Below, piece by piece: positions 20,965 through 32,900 of a stretch of 44,365 bases of DNA. Position 1 is the stretch's first letter. Each line of letters opens with the position of its first letter. The translations under genes were made by a program, and so were the position numbers. The notes beneath the pieces were generated by a model. It had not been told where the DNA came from. It made no database searches and saw only the letters and a list, made by a program, of their open reading frames with translations. This DNA is from Gonium pectorale. Taxonomy: Eukaryota > Chlorophyta > Chlorophyceae > Chlamydomonadales > Volvocaceae. The stretch lies in contig LSYV01000019.1 in assembly GCA_001584585.1 (NCBI GenBank), forward strand, positions 1,433,218-1,477,582. The letters run 5' to 3'.

Positions 20965-23900
20965 ATGGCTCGTTCATGGCTCTTCCGCTGTCTTCGCGCT
21001 GGCGCAGACAGCCAGGAATTGGCCCCTGATGAGGAGTCTGACGCTCGCTATGTGCAAGGGCGTCACCCTCGTGCAGGCGCGGGGGCAGAAACGCATGCGG
21101 GGCCTGCCCACCGTGGCCACGGGACTGCCCATGCCCGGCGCAGCGTCGCGGTGCACGCGCACGGCGACTCCTCCGCCACGGCTCCCCGCCTCAGCGTGGG
21201 CGAGCGCCTTGGGGCCCCAGCGGAGGCTGGCCTCACACTAAGTGCCACGGCCGGGGCCCCGCACTGCAGCCCCTCCAACGCAACCCGCAGCCTCACCCTG
21301 GCGCTGCACGCCGGTGCCCGTGCCTCCACCAGCCCAATAGAGCAGTGGCTCTCGCTCCTGGCCCTTCGGAACACCGCCTCCACGGATCGGAGCACGCCCA
21401 ACGGCCGCATCACGCGCGGAAACACGCCCCCCTCGCTGGGTCGTCTGCGCGACGGCACCGCCACGGGCACGGGCGCGGCCACCAACGGCGATGCCGCCCA
21501 TTCGCGCCCCCTGACGCCCCCCTCCGACCCGTCGGTGCCGCCGCCGCCGCAGTGGCCGCCGCTGCCGCGCGCACCCTCCACGAGCAGCCTGGCAACAGCC
21601 CTCGGCCGCGCTGCCGCCATCGCCAAAGGCAAGGATGTTGATGGCGACAGCGGCGCCGGGGCGCCAGCTGCGGCGGCGGAGCACTCGGACTCCCGGCCCC
21701 GCTCTGTGAACATCGCCGTCGCCGCTGCCGCTGGTGCCGCCGCCGCCAGCGCCAGGCATGTCGGCCGCATCGCGTCCGTGCCGCTGGCGGCCCCGTCAGC
21801 CCCGGCGGCGGTGCCGCCGGCGGGGCGGCGGCTCAGCTTGGACCGTGCCGCTCGGCAGCGGCGGCACTCCAACGCCAGCAGCGTGGCGGGCAGCGTAGCG
21901 GGCAGCGATTATCTGTCTCCGATGGGGCGGCTGCGGCCTCTGTGCACCGAGGAGGTGCGTGGCTGGCCGGGTGGCTGGAGGGGTGGCCGGCCGTTATAGG
22001 GATCGGGACGCGGCGCGGTTCGGGTTACGGTGTTCACTTGCTTGCCAGCTTTACCTGTGAGCCTCTCCGCGCAGTGCGTGGGCGGCGCGCCCAGCCCAAA
22101 CGGTTGGCAACGGCATGCGGTACATTGCACACCTGCCTCGGCCGGCGGCCCCCGGACGGGGCGGGGCGGGGGGGGGAGAGGGGGTTGTCTGCCGGCTGGC
22201 GTGCTGACGCGCGGGCTCGGGCGCCTGGGTACTGATGCGCTCTGTAGCAGCTTGGTGTCTGGTGCTCGGGCTCTCCTCTCCGCGCGCTGAGGGCCCCCAC
22301 TCCCTGTGGCGTGCGCCGCAGCTGGCGGCGTTGGTCACCTCCCTGGCCGCGGTGCGGGGCCACTGGCTGGGCGCGCTGGAGGCGGCGGTGGCGGCCGCGG
22401 CGGACCTGCTGGGAGCGGACAGCGTCAGGTGCGGGCGGAGGCGGCGCAGTCTTGTCGGTTGCGGCCGCTGCTGGTCGGCGGCGGAATGCGCCGCGTGGAC
22501 CAGCAGCCTGCGGGCGGCCCTGCCATGATCGCCGGCGCGCACCCCCTTCCCTCCCCCTCCCCTCCGGACGGGCGAACGCAGCTGGCGTCGAGTTCCGCTG
22601 TCAAACCTTATCTCCCCTCAAACTCCCCTCCCCCGACGCGGACAAGCGCGTTGATTGCCTTCCCTGTCGAGGACGCCTTCCAGCCCACTGTCTCCCACAG
22701 ACCGAGTAGCTCCTGCGTGCACTCCTAAAACCTCGCCGTCCCGCACCTGCCGCTCCCGCCCTGAATCGAACTGCGGTGCTGCCTGGCGCCTCCGTCCCAC
22801 CGAGCGGCCCCCTCAGCTGCCTTGTGCCTTTCCCCCGATCTTGCCCCTGGTTTGGGCAGCCTGCACCTGGTGTCCGAGTCGGGAGTGATCCACGCCCCGC
22901 TGGCCGTTTGCGGCGACGCGGGGGGCGCCATTCGGCTGGGCATCCCCCTGCCGGTGGAGCCGCCGCCCCTGCAGCGCCCCACCGCGCTGCAACTGCTGTA
23001 CGCTTCTAAGGTGGGGGTGCATGGGTGCGGCTCTAAAGGCCGGCCGCACCGGACGTGTCGGATGGCGGACGCCCGCACGCACGCCCGCGCACGGGGAGCT
23101 GCAGCGAGCGCCAGTGCCCGGCGTGTGGAAGTTGCTGCTTCTGCCGCCGCCAGCTCTTCCCAGTCCCCCCAGCTTTGCCGGCTTGCAGCACATGCTGTGA
23201 GACCCCAACGCGGCGGTGCGGCGCGGGGTGCCACGTGGCCACTCGACTTGCCTTCCATGCCCCATCCCCTCATCGGAGAGCGCTGCTGCGCACCAGTATG
23301 TCACCACACCAGTGACCTAAAGACTCCCCCACTGACCCCCACCCCGATTGTGCTGCTGGCTTCCAGTACGTGCTCAACAAAGCGTCGACCCGAGAGCTCC
23401 GACCCTGTGCTGCCGCCGTGTGTGTGTTGCCGCAGGAGCCGCAGCGCGGCAGCGTGTGGCGCCCGCATCTGGGCCGCTGCAGCCACGGCCAGTTTGAGGA
23501 CGCGATTCTCAGCTCGCACGGCCAGACCGACTTCACGCCGTCCCCCAGACACGCTGAAGCCGCCGCGAACGCCAGTGCCGTCGCCAGCGGCCGCCCAGCC
23601 GCCCGCCCCTTTAGCAACGGTAGAGGCGCGACCGCCCCCGGCCTTGGCGGCAGCCTCGGGAACGCCAGCGCAGGCGGCTTGGCCGCCGGCACGCGGTTGC
23701 TGTCTGGTTGGGTCCAGCCGGCGGTGGCGCAGGCGGCGCCCGTGCCCGACTGCGCGCCGCTGCCCCCGGACTGGCAGGCGATGCGTTTGAGGGGCGGCAT
23801 GACGGACTTCGTTGCGGTGCCTCTGCTGCGAGGGCGGACGGTCATCGGGGCGCTGCAGGTGCGCGCGCGCCGGGGGCTGAGACATACAAACATCAATCAA

Positions 23901-26900
23901 TGCGGCCGCCGTACGCTCTCCGTACGTCACAACCAGCGCATTCGAGGCACCTGCTAGGCGCCTGCGTTGCCCTGAGAGCCTCCCAACCATGCATGTGCAA
24001 GGTAGGGTCTGCGAAGAGCCCGGCGCAAGAGCCCGGCGCAACTCCTGTGCCGCTCCTCTCTGCTTTGGTCGCGCGGACAGGTGGCGGACGCCTGCACGCC
24101 CTCGGCGGACTGCGCCGGCGCCATGCCGCCCTCCCGCCAGTGCCGCAGCGCCGCCGAGCTGTCCATCGTGGGGGCCATCATCGCATCGCTCCTGGTGGTG
24201 AGTGGGCGGGCGAACACGGGTTGGCGGTGGCGGGGTGACGGCGGCGGTGCGGTGCGTGCTGGCTCGGGACGCCGGAGTCGTCGGGGCACGTGCGGTCCGC
24301 GGTGGGGACTATCTTTGCGTCGCTGCTGGTGGCAGCCGCGTGGCCGGGCCTTCGGCGAGGGCGGCCTGGCTGGTGGCGGCCCCTTTGTTGTGGGGGCGAG
24401 CTTACTCCTGAGGAGGCCCGCGAGTCAGTGCTGATGTGCGTCCTCCGGGCCGCGCGCAGCTGATCGCTACCGGTGGTGGTCGACTGGGGGCGGGCGATGG
24501 CGGCTGGGGTGGTTGCCAGGGCGTCACGTGCCCGTCAGCACCCGGCGTCTCCTTGCGGTGCCTTCGTGTTGCGCCCCTGTGATGGGGCCTGCTGGCCCCA
24601 CGCCTAGGAGCTTCCTTTCCTTGTCGACTTGCCCAGAGGTGGCACATCTTCGAACCGGGCGCTGGGACGCCCCTTCTCCGCTCCCCCCCCACCGGGCGAA
24701 TGCTGTTGGCGCCCAGCCCGTTGATACCGTATCCAACCTTTCTCCCCTCTCCGCGGCCCCCGCCGGGCCTCCCAAGGACCACGAGGTGCTGTGTTTGCTG
24801 GGCGCCCTCGAGGCTGTGGCGGCGGCGCGCAATGTGGACGGGCTGGTGCGGGCGCTGGCGCGTCACGTGGGGCTGTTCTGCCGCATGCGCAAGCACCTGG
24901 CTCCGGGTGAGGCCGGAAAGGGACGGGGCGGGGCGGTACCGTTGCGCGCTGTACTTGGTGTTGAGGTTCAGTGGGCAGGGCGGCAGCTGCTTGCCGGCTG
25001 CTGCTGCAGGGTGCGTCGGGCGGCGGGAGCAGTATTGTCACGGACCATGGCGGCTCTTTGGTTGCCCGCATGTCGAGGCTTGAGTTGCGGCCAGCGGTCC
25101 GCGCGATGTGACCCACGGGTCATGCACCCTGCCGGGACACCCGCCGCAGGCGTTCGCGTCGCCCTGATTCGCGAGGACGCCGCCGCCATGGCGCTCTTCC
25201 TGGATGATGGCGCTGCCGCCGCAGCCACGGCGGCGGCAGCCGTTGCCGCGCAGAGCGTCGGCGCCGCCGTGCCGGACTTTGCCGCCGGCGTGGGCCGCTC
25301 CGCCGGCGTGCTGTCCGCCGCCTTCTCCCGTCGCTCCACGCAGCCCAACGTCACGGGGGCACTCTCGTCTGCGTCGCTCCTGGGCGGCGGCTCGCACAGT
25401 GGCAGCGGCTGGGCCGAGCGCCGCACGGCCACCTCCGCCGGCGGCCGCCGGGGGCTGCGCCACGGGCCCGTGGCCCACTCAGCCACTGATGGCTCCTTGG
25501 CCTGTCCCTCCTCCGCCGATGCCTGCGACGCAACGGGCATGGCAGGCAGCGCGCCCCAACGGCCGTCGACGGGGCTGTGCCACAGCCGCTGGCCCCCAGA
25601 CCGCGACCCCCCGTCCGGCCGCGGTAGCGGCTGGCGGCGGCGCGAGCAGTCCGGCGACGCCGCCGCCGGCGGGCATGATCTGCTGTGCATGGCCGCCAGC
25701 GGGAGTATGCCTGGTATCGCGGTCCTTAGTGGCGGCGGTGGCGGCGGTGGCGGTGGCCTTGAGCCCGCGCTGCTCGAGTCGTCGTTCGCTGACCTCCGCC
25801 AGTGGTTTGCCAGCGTCGCGAGCAGTACCGCCACCGTCGCCGCCGCCACCATCGGCGCCGCCGACGGCGGCGGCTCCAGCAGCCTGGTCACCGATACGCT
25901 GTCGTCCATCCCCGGCGCCGGCCCCGCCGCCGACGGCTGCGCCGGGCACCCCAACGCGACCATGTGCCCGCAGGCCGGCGGCAGGGGCGGAGGCGGAGGC
26001 GCGCGGCGGCTCAGCGTCCACATCGTGGAGGCCCGCTGCCGACTCCTGGCCGCCTCATCGTGCGACCTCGCCGTCGCCGCCACCGCCGGCGCAGCTGGCG
26101 TCACGGGCGTGGCAGCGGCAGCTGCCGCCGCGTTGGCGGCGGATGGGACCGCGCAGGAAGGCCCCAGCTCGCCGTCGTTCGGCACCAATGTGCCCCGGGC
26201 ACTGCTGATGCTGCCGGAGAAGGTCTCGGGCTCGGGCAGCCTGGGCGCCGTGACCCCGACCGCGAGCCGGGCCGCGACGCACGTGGGCAGCGGCGGTCCA
26301 ACGGGCGGCATCTACGGCCGGGTGCTGGCCAGCGCGGGGGACGAGTGCGGGACGCCGTCTGGCCTGGTGCGTTGCAGCTTGCAGGGCTGCAGGGCTGGGG
26401 CAGAGGGGTATGGGTCCAAGCCTTACGTCTCACTGCTCGTGCCCATGCCCAGTTGTGGCTTGACGGGTGTAAGCCGCCTTGGCGCTTGCGGTCCCGGGGG
26501 CCACGGGGCAGCGACTTGCCTGCCCCGGTATGGGTCCGCGCCTTGTGTCATCAGGCTCATGCTCGAGCCCCTCGCCTTGGCTTTGGTGCTTATCCGCCTG
26601 CAGGTCCGCGGGCACGCCATGCTGACCCGTGGGACGATCCTGGCCGAGGCGCTGCTTCTGGAGGGCACGGGCATGTACGTCTCCGATGTGGCGATCTACA
26701 TGCAGGTTCGTTGACAGAATGGGTGCAGGGTGGTCGTGCCGTGTTGCGCCAGTCTGTGCCCAACCTCCTCCGGGCCAAAAGCGCAGTGCGGTCATCCAGC
26801 GCCTACAACCACCTCCCCGCCGTTGTCCGCTGGAGCACGCTCTCCGTATCCCCCTCCCGGTCGCGGGAGACCTCCGCCAGACATCGGCACGCTCTCAAAC

Positions 26901-29900
26901 CTGTGTTCCCGGAACCCGCCACGCCCTATCCCCCATCCCCTGGCCGCGCGGCGCAGGACGGCCGCAACGCTAGCCGGGACGTGTTCCTGGCGCACACGGC
27001 CCGGGCCGGCCGCGCGCCGCCGCCCACCAACTCCATCGCCGTCACCGCCATCCGTCACGGGGGGGTGCCGCTGGTGGGCCTCTACCTCACGTACGCCACG
27101 CCGCTGCCGCCCAGCCTGCTCAGCTCCCTCATAGCAAAGGTGAGCTGGTGGGGGGCCTGCAGCGGCCCGCGCGAGACACCCGCGCAGGTGGTGTAGAGGC
27201 GCGGCGGTATGGGGTGGAGGGAGTTGGAGGGGGAGCGTTCAGGGGTTGGGACTCACCCGGGGGTGGGTCCACGCTGGGGAGGGCGCGCGCGGGAGGGAGG
27301 TTGGGTGCGCAACGTAGGTCTGGTGGCCGTTTCGTCTCGGGTTTGAGGGCGGGGCCAATGACGAGGGCGGGGCCAACGACGAGGGCGGGTATGTCGGGCG
27401 CAGCGGCGGCGCAGCTGCGAGCAATGCTGCACATACGGGGTCCTGTTGGTCTTGGCGATGGGCGGAGGCGGGGGCATCTGCATGGTCCATTAGCATGGGA
27501 CAGCAGCGATGAGGACAGAGAGGCCAGGCGCAGGACAGCGCAGCACCAAGCGGTACCGCACACATAGGGCCCCGTTTGCGTCCATGGGCGGAGGCGGGGG
27601 CATGAACATGGGAGGGCCAGGAGCAGGCAGGAACAGGCCACGCCACGTGCCCGACACCGCTGATGCCGGCTGCCAGAAAAGGAAGGGAGGAGGTGGGGAG
27701 GGGGGCTGACGGCGCGGGCGTGCGTCGTCCACGGAGCCCGACACGCGAGGGACATGGCAGAGGGGGGAGCGGACAGGAGTGGCGGCCGTGGGCGGACCCA
27801 CGGGTGCCAACCCACAGCACACAGCACAGGCGGAAGGCGCCACGCGTCGGTGGCTGGCTGGGGTGCGGGGGCATGCCCACCTGGACGGATGGGCAGTTTC
27901 GGGCGAGTGGAGGGGTTGGGGAGGAAATGTGCTGGCGTGCGAGGTGATGCGGGTGCAAGGGCCGGGGCGTCGGGACTGTCAGCTTGTTACGGGACGTTTC
28001 CCCACGTCCCCACGTACCGGTACAGGAACTGTACAGGTTACGCGCGCTGACACCTGTCCCGCCCCGCAGGTGCATCGCTTCGGCGCCCTGCTGGGCCCGC
28101 TGCTGCATGAGCGGGTCAACGGCGAGAGCGACCTGGCGGACGAGTGGCGCTTTCTGCTGGGGGAGCTGCTCGACCCACGGGTCAGTCCCGCCCCGAGCGG
28201 AGTAGGGCATACCTGCTGCGCTGCTCATACTCGGGCGCTCTCCCCCGTGCCACTTCGCTTGTCCGCGCCCTCACTGGTGGAAGAGAATGCTGCATGAGGC
28301 CGCGTATACTCCCCGTCAATCCTTTGTTCGCAAAGGCCCCGTCCCCGCCTTACTGCCACCCTATGTCCATGGCGCCTCCCCGGCTTTGACGGACGTGTCA
28401 CCCGTGCTTCTGCCCGCCCAGGCCATCCAAGCTGCGGCCGACGAGCCGCGCAGTCGCCGCTCCTCCGCCGCGCGCTACAGCCCGCGGAAGGGTCGGCGCC
28501 AGGGCCCACCGCCCGTTGGACCCAGCCCCCAGCCGCCGCCGCCCCCCTCAGCCCTGCAGCCGCCGGCGCATGCGTCCTCGCTGCCGCTGTTGCTGCAGCG
28601 TGCCGCCAACGGGACAGCGGCCGCGGCGGCGGCAGCAGTGCTGCAGGACGCAGCCGGCCCGGAGCAGCCGCTTCCGCAGCGCCAGCGGCAGCCGTCGCAG
28701 CCACGCCAGGTGTCGAGGCCGCGTCTGCAGTCGCCCCTTCGCGACGCGACACACCCGTCGGCACCGCTCTCGCTGCTGACCTCACCCCTCGTCACTGGGA
28801 ATCAAGGTGGCGGCACGCCAGCGGCGGCCTCCTCAGGAAGACGACTCGGCCACTACGCCGCGCCGCCGGCGCCCGCGGCCCCTGCCGCAGCCGGTGGCGG
28901 CGGTGGCGGCGGCATGTCCGTGCCCTTGCCGACGCACGGCGCCGCCATCCCGCAGGTCGTTGGCGCTGCCGCATCTGCTGCCGCCACCATCGAATCGGTG
29001 ACGGCGGCGGTTCTCTTCGCAGCGGCGGCCGGCGCGGACTGCACAGGCAGCGCTGACGGTCGGGGTGTGGGGAGCGACTCCGTCATTCGAAGGAGCTACA
29101 CGGACGGGTGGCTGGCGACGTTTCATCACGGCAGCGGCCGCATCCACCGCCAGCGCACTGCCGGCGCCGGCTTCCCAGCCGACCGCTCGCCGCCGGCGCC
29201 GTCACGTCTTCGTAAGTTCCGGCTGGCGTCGTTCAAGTCCTGGCCAGCGCAGACCACCGACCTGGCAGATGAGGGTGGGGCGGCGGTTGAGGGTGCGGCC
29301 GGGACGCCTGCAGCTGGCAGCCTCCCCACGGCGACGTCGCCCTCGCCACCTGGCCTCAGCACACATGGCAGCACGCTGCCGCTGGAGAGCGCGTCGTCTG
29401 TTGCGCCGCCTTCCGAGGCTGCGTCTCCGCGCCCCGCACAGCCGCCACGGCAGGAGGAGGAGCACCAGCAGCGGCAGGCGCCGCACCAGCAGCAGCAGCA
29501 ACATCGGCAGCCGGGGCCTGCGGGGCTGGCGGCGCCGCGGAGCCGGAAAGCTCTGCACGCCGGCCCAGCGGCGCCGGCGGCCGGCGAAAGCGCGGCCGAC
29601 ATGGCGGCGGTACGAGCGGCTGCTGGCGGCGACTACGAGTTGATGAGAGTTGCCCCGTCGGAGACGGACCTGCCACCCAACAAGCCGCCCGCGTGCCTGG
29701 CGTCGCCGCAGTGGCGGTCGCAGCCGTGGCAGCGGTCGCCGGCGCAGCCAGTCCCTGGTGCCGGGGAGGGCCTGCAGGGCGGCTTCGAGGGCGGCGGCGA
29801 GTACACGGCCTACGCGTCTGGCGAGCACTTGGTGCTCTTCAGGGTAGACGCTGAGGTGCGTTGCACGCGCGCCGGGCCGCGCCCTCTGTCAGTGGCAGGC

Positions 29901-32900
29901 ATGGACGGGACGGGATGGAGAGGGGCGGGACGGAACGAGGCAGCTGTGAGGCAACTGTGTGGGCGCCGTCAGCACGGGGTGTAGCAGGGGCCCCGCTTGC
30001 CCGCCATTCCTCGCCCTCGAACCCTGTGTGTGGCCCTCCCGGCCGGCGGCCTTGTCCACACACGCGCCGCCATAGCCGTCCCCGAATGGCCGTCTCCCGC
30101 CCCTGTCCGCTCTGTTTTCGCGGTGCCCTTCTCCTCACCCGGCCCCGACGCGCGTGTGCGCTGCCGTGTCGGCCGCCTCGTCCTCCGCCACCGCAGGACG
30201 CGGACGCCCAGGGGGCCCTGGACCCCGGCAGCCGGCGGCGCAACGGGAGCGACAGCGACCGAAGCACGGACGTGGAGCTGTCGGTGCAGGTGGGGTTTGA
30301 TTGGGGCTTGATTGGCGGTTTGGTTGGTGTTTGATTGGGGCTTGATTGGGGCGATTGACGAATACGGCAGCTGGCTCGTAGCACGGGCCGACGCACTGGG
30401 ACAAGGACCGTCAGCAGAAAGGGCTCTCGGCGCCTGGGTACGGGGAAGAGGCCGCTTGGTGCACATGGGTGGATGGGTGGGCGGGGAAAGCGAAACAACA
30501 GGATGCGGAATGGAGTCGGTGTTCGGGTCACAGCACGGGGAGGCTGAAGTGCGGTGGGGGTGGCGGAACCTTCTTGGCCTGGTAGTCCATAGTCGGCAGG
30601 CAGGTGTGGGATCGCGGTGTCAAATCGCGCGCGAGTGGCTTGGCCGCGTATGGTACGCTGGTGGGCGCGGTGCGGAGCGGAGTGGAGCCGAGGAGGCGCT
30701 CGTAACTCCACCGGCCGGACATTGGTGCCATGGCCTCGGGCGGGCGGGCGGGCGAACAGTCCTGGGGCCATGCGGTGCGGCGTTGCTGGGCGTCACCCTA
30801 AGCGCCCAGCCCAAAGGGCGCAGATCAGAGGGGCGCGTTGCGGCTGTGGCTGCGATGCTGCGGCTGTGGCTGCGGCTGCGGCTGTGGCTATGCGAGGGCC
30901 AGAGAATGAGGGTAACACCCTGCGGGCACACTCAGTGGGTGCGGGCGGGCGGAGCGAGATAAGCGTAGATATGTTCGTCAGCTGCCAGAGCTCCTTTGGC
31001 GCCCTGGCGAGGTGATATCGACACCCCTTCGCTCGGTGCGGGCGGCCCCCCTGGAGCAGCGCCCACCCCCCCCGGTTGCCCCCTCGCAAAAGCGATTGGG
31101 AGGACCAGCCCCGAGCGGCGCGCGCCCCTCGACCATCACGTCATGCTTCTCCCGCCCGTAACGCCGTACCTTGCAGGCCTGGCAGCAGTGTCCGTACCGC
31201 GCGTACAGCAGGGGTGAGTGCCGCTTGGATACCGCGGGCCCCTGAGTAGTGCGTGTGTGTGGAGGAACACGCTGTCACTCCTGTGAGGCAGATGCCAACG
31301 GCCTGGGTCCGCGCACCCTGGTGCACCCTGGACTGGACGTTGCTACTGACGCGTGGCGTGTGCGGGGCTCTGCTGCGGCCTGTATGTGCTCTGTGGCCGC
31401 TGACCCGCCCCTCAACCGTCCCTGACATGGGCCGAACTCCGCCTTGTGCAAGCGACCCCACAGAGCACCAACAGAGCCCTTCCCCTGCACATGACTCCGC
31501 CTCGTGGCCCGACGGGCCGGCAGGATCCAAAGGCGCCGATGGCAGCAGCCTGGCGGGCAGGTCGCCGTCGCACGACTTCGCGACGCTGGAGCCCGCCGTG
31601 CGCCGGCGGCAGCTGCTGCAGTCGCCGACGCCCCGCAGGGGCCCCAGGCCGCCGTCGCCCCTCCGGCCGCGGGCCCCGGCCAACCACGCCACGGCCGCTG
31701 GCGGAGGAGCAACGCGGCGCGCCCCAGGGGACGCTGCTGACATCGGCAGGGGCGGCGGGAACGGGAGCTCACTCGTGCCGCTGCCAGAGGAGGGAGCACA
31801 GCCGCCGCCAGACGCGCTGCGCACCCATTCGGACGCGTTCACTCCCGGCGGCGGCGGTGGCAGCCCGCCCACCGCCGCCGGCACTGCTGGCGCCATGATT
31901 GAGCGGCAGTGGTCAGAGACCCTATCGCCCTTCCTCCTCGGCAGCTGGGTGCCCTCGCCTCAGGGCAGCAGCGGCGCGACCAGCCTCGGCCCCGGGCCCC
32001 ACGACGCCGCCGGCCGCGCCGGCTCAAGCGCACTGGCCGTGATGCCGCGCGCGGCGGCGCTGCGCCGCTCCCACCTCAGCACGTCGTTCCACATCCTGCC
32101 TGACCCGGGCGCCCAGGACGCTGGCAAGGTCGCGCCGCTGATGGCGAACCTGCAGGTTGGGTGGGGCCAGGGGCTTGGGCGGGGGAGTGCTGGGCGCAAG
32201 GGGTGGGGTGGGGTTCGGGGCAGGCATGATGGGCAGCGGGTGCCGGTGCCGAGGCCCCGGCCTCGGGCATTGTGTGTTGGTGTTCCTTTGGCGGCCCCGT
32301 ATTCCGTGTGACCCGATTCCCCGCATCCTCAACGCACCTCCCCCTCCCCCTCCCGTCCGCCGCCGCCGCCGCACAGGACAAGCTGCGCAGCCTGCAGGCG
32401 GAGCAAGTGCTGGCGAGGCTGCACTCGGGGGGCACCGAGGGGGACAGGTGCGGTGGCTGTGGCCTGCGCCGATCCTAGCGCAACTGTGCCCTCGGGGCGG
32501 TCGGTTCCCCCATGCCTGTGTGGCCTGTCACCAACGTGTCCGACGGCCAGCGACGAAGGCCTGGAGCGGCCTCGAGGGGCCCGCTCGCCCGCTCGGTCCC
32601 CCGCGGCGATGCCGTGCCGCGTGCCCGCGTCCACGCCGTCGGAGCATCGTGGCCCGCCCCTAGCCGCGTGACAGCCGGGGAGCCCCGCATCCCTATCAGC
32701 CGAATGACTTGCCTACATTGCAGCGCGCCCCCGCTGCGCCCCCGCCAGCGTGCGTCGAGTAAGCGATAAGCGTAGTCAAGATAGGACGTTGTGGCGATCA
32801 GCGACGCGGCCGCAAGCAAGCAAACGACGATCTGGCAGTCTGTCGGTAACGTCGGGAAGGTCGGCGATCGGTGTTTGTCAACTAATGTTATGACGACGCT

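Noticed and set aside
24968..26311. 447-codon minus frame
   Set aside because: Mirror of the Ala/Gly/Ser-rich kinase exon 7; lacks any motif.
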